64,000 bases of DNA from positions 105,198 through 169,197 of IMG/VR virus record IMGVR_UViG_3300027974_000020; one strand, written 5' to 3'. Numbering within the stretch: the stretch's first letter is position 1; every line of letters begins with the position of its first letter. A program made the position numbers and the translations under genes. The notes under the pieces were generated by a model. The model searched no databases, was not told where the DNA came from, and saw only the letters and a program-made list of their open reading frames with translations. This DNA comes from a virus. This document shows, piece after piece, positions 22,423 through 30,753 of this stretch.

Positions 22423-23013
22423 ATGCAAGTAAAATACAAAAAAGCAATGCTAGTATCTATTGTTGCAGGAATATTCCTGTCTTCTGGTATAGCCAATTCT
22501 AGTGCTACTAGGATTGAACAACCAGTACAGGAACCTCCCAGTACCGTCAAGGTACTAACTGCACCCGATAGATTAGACAAATATAATGCAATTGATTCAA
22601 TTGTGTTTAAACATGGAGATATATCTTGGCTTCCATTATTAGCCAAAGAGGCTGGTTGGCCCCGTAAAACGTGGGACAAACTAGGCGATATTATTCTCCG
22701 TGAATCAGGTGGATGCCCCAATCGAATTGGTGGTTCCATAGTTGACAAAAATTGTAATGTAGTTGGGCACTCAGGTGCTGCAAATAAATCCGATTCAGGA
22801 TTGCTACAAATCAATGGAGTCAATTGGGATCCCAAAAGAGATGGCAGACAACTACTTTGTGCAGATTATAGAATCTGTACTCAAGAACAACTCCTGGATC
22901 CGGTTACCAACTTAGTTGCAGGCTATGTCCTGTATCAAAAATCTGGTTGGGATCCATGGGACCCATGTGCATGGGGGCCTAGTTTTGCCCATAGGTGTAA
23001 AACTGGCAAATAA
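22423..23013 (+). CDS. Secreted lysozyme/transglycosylase (Rpf/SLT-like)
   Basis: 196 residues from ATG 22423 (AAAAGGAG upstream). A signal peptide covers residues 1-25. The catalytic domain starts at about residue 75: LGDIILRESGGCPN (catalytic Glu in RESGG), SDSGLLQIN, then NLVAGYVLYQKSGWDPW. This is the order of SLT/Rpf-type lysozyme-fold domains cutting peptidoglycan glycan chains. Six Cys could form disulphides after export. Probably the phage lysin, or a wall-entry enzyme. Controlled by a structured 5' leader. Confidence 0.8.
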   Translation: MQVKYKKAMLVSIVAGIFLSSGIANSSATRIEQPVQEPPSTVKVLTAPDRLDKYNAIDSIVFKHGDISWLPLLAKEAGWPRKTWDKLGDIILRESGGCPNRIGGSIVDKNCNVVGHSGAANKSDSGLLQINGVNWDPKRDGRQLLCADYRICTQEQLLDPVTNLVAGYVLYQKSGWDPWDPCAWGPSFAHRCKTGK

Positions 23014-23035
23014 TTACAAATAAATATTATGAATA

Positions 23036-23066
23036 AAAGGGGGGGCCTTGTGCCCCTCCTTTTTGT
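23036..23066 (+). terminator. Intrinsic terminator
   Basis: AGGGGGGGCC/GTGCCCCT hairpin, then CCTTTTTG. It contains AAAAGGGGGG on its left arm. Confidence 0.8.
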
Positions 23067-23111
23067 TAATTCAAAACAAAGCATCCCATCGAACTAAAGA
23101 AAGGCTAGTTC

Positions 23112-23534
23112 ATGCTACTAACTATGATGTTAATCTTAGCTATCACTTCAACTCTAGTAGAGTTGTTGATTGCTTCTAAAGTTAAATGGTGGAGACAGAA
23201 GTCTCACGACAGCAAACTGTTCAACATGTTGAACTCGCTATTCCTATCATTCTTGATAGGTTTAGCATTCAGTGCCTCTGGCTTAATTGCCATGGGTGCT
23301 GGCGTAATATCAACCGTGTTGTCCGTTCCCGGCTATCAATTCCTGTATTGGAATTATGATGGCCCAATGGCACAAAAACATGGTGGTAATATGATGTTAC
23401 ATTTGAAATCTAAATGGTTTCAAACAATTAAGGATTTCTTTACACTTGTGTATAAAATCCTGAGAATAATCACATTCCCAATTTGGGGAACTAGATGGGC
23501 AGTAACTAAACTAAAGACAATCAAAACTAAATAA
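23112..23534 (+). CDS. Membrane protein next to the lysin, holin candidate
   Basis: 140 residues. Helices at about 2-22 and 38-70 (LFLSFLIGLAFSASGLIAMGAG), with a basic amphipathic C-terminal half (KTIKDFFTLVYKILRII). Its place directly after the transglycosylase fits a holin or anti-holin, but no family is recognised. SD AAAGG. Confidence 0.5.
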   Translation: MLLTMMLILAITSTLVELLIASKVKWWRQKSHDSKLFNMLNSLFLSFLIGLAFSASGLIAMGAGVISTVLSVPGYQFLYWNYDGPMAQKHGGNMMLHLKSKWFQTIKDFFTLVYKILRIITFPIWGTRWAVTKLKTIKTK

Positions 23535-23562
23535 AAAAATCGAGTAGACCGTAGGAGGTAGC

Positions 23563-26124
23563 GTGTCACTAATCACATACAGACCAATTGTTCGGCTTCG
23601 CTCAGAAGCAAATGGGCCACTTCGCAGCATGAATGATTACCAGTTCGGATTTTACGATACTGGTTTTCTTCGTCAAGCTATGAAGTCTATCCCTAACGCA
23701 ACAAATTATCGAATGGCTACTATGCCCATTCCACAGAATCCACACGAAGCTCGGATTGCTGAACAGATTATTAAGCACCCCGATGTATGCTATGCCGTAG
23801 TTGATAAAAATAAGATTGCAATTGTTATCATAGAGAACAATCCAGGATGGTTGTCAATCTTTAAAGAAATGGGCTATGAAGTCTTTGCCGGCGATAAGAC
23901 TGGCAAACGACTCAAGACCTTTCATCGTCCAGCATTGTTGAACGCTCACTTTGAAAAAGATGAGATTAAAGTTCACGTTGCTGATTCAACAGACTATTGC
24001 TCATATGACTTTGAGAATGGAGAAGTTGCAAAACAATTTTGCGACCCATCCATTACTAAACGCCTTCTTGATGGCGGTTTTGTAATTTCTCGCAAGTTCG
24101 TTAAAAGAGCAATAGAAAATATTCCAATGTATCATCCAGAAGATACAACTGACAACAAAGAATATTATTATGATTGGCGTATTCGTAAGAAGCTTGTAAA
24201 GAATCTTATGAAAGCTCCAATCCTTAATGTTCGCATTGTCTTTGAAGGAGGCTTCCTCAAGGGCAATGCAATCGTTGTTGACGAAGAACAAATGCCAGAT
24301 GATATTGATATTATTACCAGTAGTGAAAATATTAAATCTGAAATAAAATATCACAATGGTTTTCAATTTCTGGCCGAACCTCAAGGTTCCCATGAACGAG
24401 TCATCACTGACGATCAAACTGTAATCAATTTGGATAATCTTTTCATCACATCCGATATGGATTTCTGGTTAACAGAAGAATATGAGAAGATGTTCAATGA
24501 TGCTATTAATTCTAAACTATTGACTAATTGGCAAGAAATTTACAAACGTCAGTTTCGTAATGTTGCATCAGCAGAAGATGAAGAAGCTAACTCTCGCATG
24601 TCCTATGTGGGATATCGTTGGGTGGCAAGCGGTATGAAAATTACCGATTCTCCATGGCTCTTTGAGACATTAGCAACAAGTCATGCAAAGCCATTTCAAA
24701 AGCGTATTCCAATTCCTTGCACAGTTTATGAGCAAGTAATTCCAGAATCTTTAGCTCGTGTGGCTGGCTATGACATTGATGTTGAGACAGAAACTATTCA
24801 GCGTATTAATGAACTTGGAGTTCATGTTGTCAATGATCTTGACTGGCTTGAGATGTATGAATCTCATGGCGGTCACGACGAGGACGACTACTTCAAATGC
24901 TTTTATCGCACAATGGTTGGTGGACAACAATTCGATGGCGAACGTGTCGTCATCATTTGTCGTTCTCCTAATGGCTATGGTGAGTATTCAATCTTTAGAT
25001 ATGTAGAAGGACAATGGTCTCCAACATGGCATAAAGCAGATGGTACTCCAATTCAGTTTCCTGAAGTTTCTGGACGTGGATGGCCAACTCGTTTGAGTGA
25101 AGCTATCTACCAGAATGAAGTTAAATATGACAAACTTCCATCTGAGTATCAAAATAAAGTAAAACCAAATGGTCATTATACTCCAGACGACGTTATCCAC
25201 GACATGCGTGTAGCTATGGGTGGTGGTAATGTCGGTGGATATGTAAACGCCGTTATGGCTCATTCCCTTGTTTTACACACTCATCGTCCAAACCAACTCT
25301 GCTCCATGGAGAAAGCAATCGACAAATGTATCAATCCAGATTATATCGAAGATGCTCTTGCTATCGATGCCGAAGCTAGAGCTATCGTTAGAGAAATCAT
25401 TGATTCTAAACAACCAATCGATTCTGAATTCTGGAGCCGCAGAGGCTTTTCACGTTATCTAAAAGATGGTGAAACAGTAGATCTTTTCGAAGGAAAGATG
25501 AGTCACATGAACACATTGTGTTCAGAAAAATATCGTGACTACTGTTCTCGAATTCGTGAATGGTCACAAGCAAATGCTGGCCCACCACAGATAGTTCATG
25601 ATCTTGGTAAGCGTTTGTATTTTCACGCACTGCCTATTGTAAGAAACTTTAGAAGTACTATTTATACAGTAAATACTTCTGAAGCTACTCAAGCAACAGG
25701 TACAATTGTTCGCAATTCTTGGGAAGAATTGTATTCTGATATTGTAAATATTGTTAATTCTTTTGATAGAGAAGAAGACAAGCATGATTTTATTATTGCT
25801 ATGTATTCTGTATCTTTAAAAGTACCAACTTCTAGTGGTAAAATAACAGATCAAATTGTTATGAATCGATTTGTATATCCTTATCTAGAAGCAGCTTTAC
25901 AATTTTATGGCATTGCAAATACCGTTGTATTTTCTCCTACCGAAGATGGAGACGTTGATATATTCAACGTTGAAAACAAAGAATGGAGATATCCTAATCC
26001 AAATGGAGATATTGTAGTTTACAATGATCCAATTGAATTTCAAAATGCTCATCGAATAGATAGCACAGTTGTTTTTACAACTCAAGAACCACCAGTCAGA
26101 CAATCTAATATATCCAAATATTAA
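23563..26124 (+). CDS. Two-barrel RNA polymerase-like protein B (divergent active site)
   Basis: 853 residues from GTG 23563 (GTAGGAGG upstream). A distant paralogue of the 11740 product: GGFLK233G then SSENIK258 (first barrel), GGHDEDDYFKCF at 436-447 where the other has DQDGD, RSPNGYGEYSIFR, and GGNVGGYVNAVMAHS. The catalytic DxDGD is altered to DEDDY, so it is either a divergent polymerase or an inactive partner subunit. The last 150 residues are more AT-rich than the rest. A 14-bp hairpin follows the stop. Confidence 0.5.
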   Translation: MSLITYRPIVRLRSEANGPLRSMNDYQFGFYDTGFLRQAMKSIPNATNYRMATMPIPQNPHEARIAEQIIKHPDVCYAVVDKNKIAIVIIENNPGWLSIFKEMGYEVFAGDKTGKRLKTFHRPALLNAHFEKDEIKVHVADSTDYCSYDFENGEVAKQFCDPSITKRLLDGGFVISRKFVKRAIENIPMYHPEDTTDNKEYYYDWRIRKKLVKNLMKAPILNVRIVFEGGFLKGNAIVVDEEQMPDDIDIITSSENIKSEIKYHNGFQFLAEPQGSHERVITDDQTVINLDNLFITSDMDFWLTEEYEKMFNDAINSKLLTNWQEIYKRQFRNVASAEDEEANSRMSYVGYRWVASGMKITDSPWLFETLATSHAKPFQKRIPIPCTVYEQVIPESLARVAGYDIDVETETIQRINELGVHVVNDLDWLEMYESHGGHDEDDYFKCFYRTMVGGQQFDGERVVIICRSPNGYGEYSIFRYVEGQWSPTWHKADGTPIQFPEVSGRGWPTRLSEAIYQNEVKYDKLPSEYQNKVKPNGHYTPDDVIHDMRVAMGGGNVGGYVNAVMAHSLVLHTHRPNQLCSMEKAIDKCINPDYIEDALAIDAEARAIVREIIDSKQPIDSEFWSRRGFSRYLKDGETVDLFEGKMSHMNTLCSEKYRDYCSRIREWSQANAGPPQIVHDLGKRLYFHALPIVRNFRSTIYTVNTSEATQATGTIVRNSWEELYSDIVNIVNSFDREEDKHDFIIAMYSVSLKVPTSSGKITDQIVMNRFVYPYLEAALQFYGIANTVVFSPTEDGDVDIFNVENKEWRYPNPNGDIVVYNDPIEFQNAHRIDSTVVFTTQEPPVRQSNISKY

Positions 26125-26126
26125 TA

Positions 26127-26163
26127 ACTAACAGTGTGAGTATATTCTGCTCACACTGTTAGT
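26127..26163 (+). terminator. 14-bp perfect hairpin without T-tract
   Basis: ACTAACAGTGTGAG and CTCACACTGTTAGT, exact complements, with a 9-nt loop. It could end or protect the polymerase-like mRNA. Confidence 0.65.
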
Positions 26164-26185
26164 ATAAATAAAGAAAGGAGTGCTC

Positions 26186-26566
26186 GTGAGCACTACTACA
26201 TCATATACCAATACACATCCAATTGATGAAATGTTTAATAATATTCGTAATATCATTTCATCTCAACCTATTAGGTCAGATTATATTCCATATGTTGAAG
26301 AAAGAAATTCTGTTTCTTACAAACTTGGAAAATATAGCCGCAAAACTGTATCTTACTTTAAGAGATCAGAGACAAAAGCCTCTATGTTAATTGCAACATG
26401 GGCTGTAGAGAGTTTAGCATACGCTCTTACATTCCTAGTTCTAGTAACTTCTGGAGCTTTTATCACTGCAGCTCTTTGGACAGCTCTTTATGGGTATATT
26501 TCATATGCATTCTTTGCTATGTTGCGCGACGCAGCTGTAGCAAATGTAATTTTTACAAAGAAATAA
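26186..26566 (+). CDS. Unknown protein with two membrane segments
   Basis: 126 residues from GTG 26186, set by AAAGGAG 6 nt upstream. A soluble N-terminal half, then a hydrophobic hairpin at about 75-110 (TFLVLVTSGAFITAALWTALYGYISYAFF). No family recognised. Confidence 0.6.
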   Translation: MSTTTSYTNTHPIDEMFNNIRNIISSQPIRSDYIPYVEERNSVSYKLGKYSRKTVSYFKRSETKASMLIATWAVESLAYALTFLVLVTSGAFITAALWTALYGYISYAFFAMLRDAAVANVIFTKK

Positions 26567-26576
26567 TTACACAACA

Positions 26577-27179
26577 ATGAACTATTCTCAAATTAAATCC
26601 TATGTTTCTGATCCAGAACAAGAGATATTGTCAATAAAATCTTCTTTTGAAGAACACGTATCTTTAGCTGGAAAAGAAACTTATCGCCCAAGAGTTATGT
26701 TCTATAACTTTTTTGGCGAAAAACTTTTTGGCATAGTCTCTAGGCCATACGTTGATCAAACTGATTATATTAGTTCTATCGCAGAAATGATGTATTCTTA
26801 TACTGCTTTAACTGCATCTTCTGCTGTTATAGTTTTAGAAAGTAACATCACTAAAAATGGAAACCTAATTGGCAGTTGTCTAAATGCTTATTTGGTATCA
26901 TCAGATACTGCTCACGCAGTAACCATTCCTTATGATCATGCCCCAGATAATAAAGTTATTTGGAAATCTTCTGAAGAAATTATTAAAGAAGTAGATATGA
27001 ATACAAATTCAGGCATGCCTTTGGAAATGCTAGAATTATCATATGCTTTTTCGCATATTGATGATGCTCCATTTTCAATGCCAGAATTGTTATCGTATTA
27101 TACTTCTATGGGGTTTATATTTAAATCCTTTAAGAAACTTAATTATACATACATAGATTATGCAGAAAATAATACATAG
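26577..27179 (+). CDS. Unknown 200-aa protein
   Basis: Soluble alpha/beta protein; central strands include AVIVLESNITKNG and a Ser/Thr-rich face. No motif recognised. The start has no clear SD and probably depends on coupling to the gene 10 bp upstream. Confidence 0.6.
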   Translation: MNYSQIKSYVSDPEQEILSIKSSFEEHVSLAGKETYRPRVMFYNFFGEKLFGIVSRPYVDQTDYISSIAEMMYSYTALTASSAVIVLESNITKNGNLIGSCLNAYLVSSDTAHAVTIPYDHAPDNKVIWKSSEEIIKEVDMNTNSGMPLEMLELSYAFSHIDDAPFSMPELLSYYTSMGFIFKSFKKLNYTYIDYAENNT

Positions 27180-27182
27180 ATT

Positions 27183-27344
27183 ATGTCTTACTCAAACTCC
27201 CCAGAAAAAAAGCAAAAGCTTTATTGCTCAATTAAAGATAAAACTGTTATAGTGTACACTAAAACAGAACCACTTACCGATGAACAATTAGAAGACATGA
27301 TGGTAGATTCTTTACCACATGGATATACGGAACCTTTTATCTAA
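27183..27344 (+). CDS. 53-aa protein, unknown
   Basis: Starts 3 bp after the preceding stop. A basic N-terminus, a beta-hairpin (TVIVYTKTEPLT) and an acidic helix (DEQLEDMMVD). Likely co-translated with its neighbours. Too short to classify. Confidence 0.55.
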   Translation: MSYSNSPEKKQKLYCSIKDKTVIVYTKTEPLTDEQLEDMMVDSLPHGYTEPFI

Positions 27345-27351
27345 GGAAAAC

Positions 27352-29043
27352 ATGACTATAACATTACGACCATACCAAACAGAAGCACTGCAGTCTATTG
27401 TAGATTATCTTGAAAAAGGAATAAATAAACAACTAGTAGTGCTACCAACTGGTTCTGGTAAAACTGTAATATTTAGTCATATCCCTCAGATCATACCTAA
27501 TAGTTTACCAATGTTAGTATTAGCTCACCGTGGTGAGCTATTAATCCAAGCAAAAGATAAGATATTAATATCTAATCCTCGTCTTGATGTACAAACAGAA
27601 AAAGCAGAAGATACCGCAGAGCTTAATGGCGATGTCGTTGTAGCTTCTGTCCCCACTTTGGGAAGAGCAGATTCTAAAAGATTATCTAAATTCCCTAAAG
27701 ATTATTTTAAAACTATAATTGTTGATGAAGCACATCACGCTTCTGCTGAATCATATAGAAGAATTCTAGATTATTTTAAACCAAACTTGTTGCTTGGTGT
27801 AACTGCTACTCCTCAAAGATCCGATTCTGTTCGTCTTACAGATGTCTTTGATGAAATTGTATATTATAAAAATATAATTGATCTTATTCAAGAAGGTTAT
27901 CTTTGTAGACTAGTAGGATACAGAGTTAAAACAGACACCGATATATCAGAAGTGGAGACTTCACATGGCGACTACATGGCTTCCCAATTGGAAGATACGA
28001 TTAACACTCCTAGGCGCAATGCTACTGTTGTTAAGTCTTATCTTGAGTTTGCTCCGAACAAAAAAGCAATCGTATTCGCATCCGGAGTTGCTCACGCCAA
28101 AGACTTGGCCACATCCTTTGCGCAAAAGCAGATACCTGTACGAGTAGTACTAGGTGAAACATCAGATGAAGAAAGAAAAGAAATCTTTTCTAAATTCTCA
28201 TCTGGTGAAATTAAAGTAATTGTTAACGTAGGTGTGCTCACTGAAGGATTCGATGAACCCTCTGTCGAATCAATCATATTGGCTAGACCTACTAGATCTT
28301 CACTTCTTTATACTCAAATAGTAGGACGTGGTACACGTTTATTTGAAGGTAAAGAAAACTGCATTATCATAGATATTGCGGACATGACCAAAGGTAAAAA
28401 GCCTCTAGGTTTGCCAACCTTATTGGGCATGCCTGCAGATTTTGATTTGCAGGGTAGTGATCTAGTAGACATCTCTGAAAAATATAAAGAGCTTGAAGCT
28501 TATTGTCCGGGAGAAGCAGTACGTGTACTTTCTCCTGATGACATAGACTTAGCTTATAAGCGTATTGATCTCTTCATGCCTCCTCCACCAAATGAATTCA
28601 TTATGCAATATTCCAGCTTTGTCTGGGCTGAAATTGCAGAAGGTGAATATCACCTTGGATTAAATAATAATGAATCATTAAAGATTTTTGCTGATACTTT
28701 AGGTAGAATAGTTGTATCTCATACACAAAAAACTACTGCTGGTAATCCTCCAAACATAACTATTCTAGGTTATCCAGATGATATTCGAGAAGCATTTGCG
28801 CGAAGCGATAGATGGGTGATGAACAATCGTCCAGTCTCAGTAAATCTTATTAACAATACTGCTGCTTGGAGAACTGATTATCCAACTGATAAACAAGTTA
28901 AACTACTCAAGCGCATTGGTGTACCAGTTACGTCAGACATGACCAAAGGAACAGCAAGCAATATTATTTCTAAATATTACGAAGCTAATCCTAAACCAAA
29001 ATGGCTTGAAAACAAAATAACTTATAACAAAAAATGGAATTGA
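27352..29043 (+). CDS. SF2 DEAH-box helicase
   Basis: 563 residues from ATG 27352 (TAAGGAAA upstream); the in-frame ATG 27319 overlaps the previous gene. Motif I LPTGSGKT, motif II DEAH, motif III TATPQR, motif V-like GFDEPSVESIILARPT and motif VI QIVGRGTR are all intact, so it is an active-looking SF2 ATPase of the UvsW/RecG-neighbour type. The C-terminal 190 residues are a separate domain that ends KQVKLLKRIGVP ... ASNIISKY, like the helicase-associated tail of phage DEAD helicases. It would unwind DNA or RNA branches during replication or repair. Confidence 0.9.
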   Translation: MTITLRPYQTEALQSIVDYLEKGINKQLVVLPTGSGKTVIFSHIPQIIPNSLPMLVLAHRGELLIQAKDKILISNPRLDVQTEKAEDTAELNGDVVVASVPTLGRADSKRLSKFPKDYFKTIIVDEAHHASAESYRRILDYFKPNLLLGVTATPQRSDSVRLTDVFDEIVYYKNIIDLIQEGYLCRLVGYRVKTDTDISEVETSHGDYMASQLEDTINTPRRNATVVKSYLEFAPNKKAIVFASGVAHAKDLATSFAQKQIPVRVVLGETSDEERKEIFSKFSSGEIKVIVNVGVLTEGFDEPSVESIILARPTRSSLLYTQIVGRGTRLFEGKENCIIIDIADMTKGKKPLGLPTLLGMPADFDLQGSDLVDISEKYKELEAYCPGEAVRVLSPDDIDLAYKRIDLFMPPPPNEFIMQYSSFVWAEIAEGEYHLGLNNNESLKIFADTLGRIVVSHTQKTTAGNPPNITILGYPDDIREAFARSDRWVMNNRPVSVNLINNTAAWRTDYPTDKQVKLLKRIGVPVTSDMTKGTASNIISKYYEANPKPKWLENKITYNKKWN

Positions 29044-29046
29044 TAA

Positions 29047-29508
29047 ATGACTAGAATATTAGCTAAACATCCAACAATTCAACCTGAGAATTATCAAAGA
29101 AGTAAAAATTCAAAAGATTTACGTGTTAAATCTTTGCTTCTTCCTTCTTCTGATTTAATGTATCCAGAATTAATTTTTGATTCTTCTTTAAATATAAAAG
29201 AAAAAGTATTTTATAATTTAGAGGATATTTACCTACTTCCATTACATCCTTATTATCATATCTATATTGATAAATCTGTACAGTATGATTTAAAAAATGT
29301 TAATCCTGTAGCTACTTACATTTATCGTCAATCTATTCGTTCTTTTATCGGCAAAAACAGTATCGAAACAATACATGGAGATGTATTATTTTTCGGTTCT
29401 GTTAATGCAGATACAAAAGAGAATGATGATATCGACTATTCTGTTCCTTACGAAATCGTAGAACAGATAGCTAGATATTATGATTTTAATATTTTCCCAT
29501 CTAGTTAA
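29047..29508 (+). CDS. Unknown 153-aa protein
   Basis: Starts 3 bp after the helicase stop. The C-terminal half has HGDVLFFGSVNADTKENDDIDYSVP, reminiscent of small phage nucleotide-related proteins, but no firm family. Expressed with the helicase. Confidence 0.6.
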   Translation: MTRILAKHPTIQPENYQRSKNSKDLRVKSLLLPSSDLMYPELIFDSSLNIKEKVFYNLEDIYLLPLHPYYHIYIDKSVQYDLKNVNPVATYIYRQSIRSFIGKNSIETIHGDVLFFGSVNADTKENDDIDYSVPYEIVEQIARYYDFNIFPSS

Positions 29509-29553
29509 AATAAAAAAATAGGGTTCGTCAGAATTCCTATAAAGGAGACATTC

Positions 29554-29778
29554 GTGTCACTAAGTATAATGATAAATCAAACATCAGAAGATATCAGCAT
29601 GATTTCTTCTATTAAAAGTTATCTGGTTCAACTCGATCATAATAGTTATGATGTATCTGAATTAGATCTAATACCTTTAGACAACACTATCAAGTGGTTA
29701 AACAATATATTATTAGTTCTTGATGATCCAGAATTTGGTCAGGAAGAACTTTATAATCCACTTGAAATATCTGGTTAA
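29554..29778 (+). CDS. Small acidic protein, unknown
   Basis: 74 residues from GTG with AAAGGAG 8 nt upstream. Acidic, helical. It ends 5 bp before tRNA-Leu. Confidence 0.6.
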   Translation: MSLSIMINQTSEDISMISSIKSYLVQLDHNSYDVSELDLIPLDNTIKWLNNILLVLDDPEFGQEELYNPLEISG

Positions 29779-29783
29779 CATTA

Positions 29784-29869
29784 GCCCAGGTGGCGGAATT
29801 GGTAGACGCAAGGGGCTTAAACCCCCTCGGCTAGAAATGGCCGTACGGGTTCAATTCCCGTCTTGGGCA
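29784..29869 (+). tRNA. tRNA-Leu (anticodon TAA)
   Basis: A class II tRNA with a long variable arm (CTCGGCTAGAAATGGCCG). Anticodon loop CTTAAAC on an AGGGG/CCCCT stem; T-loop TTCAATT. It decodes UUA, common in AT-rich genes. Confidence 0.95.
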
Positions 29870-29890
29870 CATTAGATAGAAAGTTGAGTT

Positions 29891-30220
29891 ATGCGGCATA
29901 TCCCCAAAATCAAAAATGTATTATATAATGTTTCTTGGATGAATAAAGCCGCTTGCAAAGGTCTTACTCATATATTCTTTGGCAAATATGCAGAAAGACC
30001 ACAATCTACTGTAAGGAGAGAAGCCAGAGCTAAATCTATTTGTAGCCAGTGTTCTGTCTTTGATCAGTGCCGTCAATATGCTAGAGATAATATGGAACTT
30101 GGTTACTGGGCCGGCGAAAACGAATATGATAGATATTTAATTTCTCCTTCTGAAAAAGTTCCAAGCATACATGCTAGAGCTTTAAAAACTTATTCTAATA
30201 AATTAAATAAAAACAATTAA
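29891..30220 (+). CDS. WhiB-like Fe-S protein (copy 2)
   Basis: 109 residues. Cysteines at AACKG and CSQCSVFDQC follow WhiB spacing, and GYWAGE is the turn. The N-terminal extension (MRHIPKIKN) and the C-terminal basic tail differ from copy 1. It lies between tRNA-Leu and tRNA-Asn. Likely a sigma-factor-binding regulator with a role distinct from copies 1 and 3. Confidence 0.9.
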   Translation: MRHIPKIKNVLYNVSWMNKAACKGLTHIFFGKYAERPQSTVRREARAKSICSQCSVFDQCRQYARDNMELGYWAGENEYDRYLISPSEKVPSIHARALKTYSNKLNKNN

Positions 30221-30229
30221 AAAATTTAT

Positions 30230-30300
30230 GGCGAGTAGCTCAGTTGGCAGAGCAGCGGACTGTTAATCCGCTTGTCGTAGGTTCGAGCCCTACCTCGCCA
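30230..30300 (+). tRNA. tRNA-Asn (anticodon GTT)
   Basis: Acceptor GGCGAG/CTCGCC, D-arm TAGCTCAGTTGGC, anticodon loop CTGTTAA, T-loop TTCGAGC. One mismatch at the base of the acceptor stem. Confidence 0.95.
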
Positions 30301-30303
30301 GCT

Positions 30304-30450
30304 ATGACAAAACAAATTACAGACCTTATAGATAATGCTATTAAACAAATATCAGGAAGACAATTAGTTTCATCTTCCGAGATGACTGATCTTCTTCTTG
30401 ATATTAGACTTCATCTTATGATAGATGAAGAATTAATTAAGGTTAATTAA
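30304..30450 (+). CDS. 48-aa protein, unknown
   Basis: Starts 4 bp after tRNA-Asn and ends by sharing TAATG with the next gene. Helical and amphipathic (ITDLIDNAIKQI, MTDLLLDIRLHLMI). Without an SD it may use the tRNA processing product as its 5' end. Confidence 0.5.
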   Translation: MTKQITDLIDNAIKQISGRQLVSSSEMTDLLLDIRLHLMIDEELIKVN

Positions 30451-30578
30451 TGAACCCTTTACTAAGAAAATGTTCATCGCTTACAATTAATAAAACTTCT
30501 TGTAAGCGTATAGCTTTAAGGTTTAGCTCTTATTGTAGAGCTCATGAACAACCACACAAAAGAAAGCATTCTTTATGA
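30450..30578 (+). CDS. 42-aa basic Cys protein
   Basis: Three Cys and two late His with many Arg/Lys (KTSCKRIAL, SSYCRAHEQPHKRKH): a possible tiny zinc knuckle binding nucleic acid. Coupled at both ends (TAATG and ATGA). Confidence 0.5.
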   Translation: MNPLLRKCSSLTINKTSCKRIALRFSSYCRAHEQPHKRKHSL

Positions 30579-30727
30579 TTTCTTCTATATTAAATCCTGG
30601 TGTATTTGAACCAGATTTTAGACCAATGATTATTTTAATATTAGCTATGACTTTTTCTATAGCTTATGTTATTAAAAAAAATTGGAATAATATTAAAGAT
30701 GATTTTGATGATGATTGGGAATCATAA
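30575..30727 (+). CDS. 50-aa membrane micro-protein
   Basis: One membrane helix (MIILILAMTFSIAYVI) and an acidic tail ending DDFDDDWES. Overlaps the previous stop by ATGA. Confidence 0.55.
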   Translation: MISSILNPGVFEPDFRPMIILILAMTFSIAYVIKKNWNNIKDDFDDDWES

Positions 30728-30753
30728 TATTATAATATAATACAAGGAGCAAT

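Noticed and set aside
22164-22835. A 223-codon minus-strand frame.
   Set aside because: It lies opposite the riboswitch-like leader and the transglycosylase, whose motifs are clear, and its translation is Ser/Leu/Cys-rich without a fold.
30244-30303. Frame reading through tRNA-Asn into the following small gene.
   Set aside because: It translates tRNA sequence; the true start is ATG 30304 after the tRNA.
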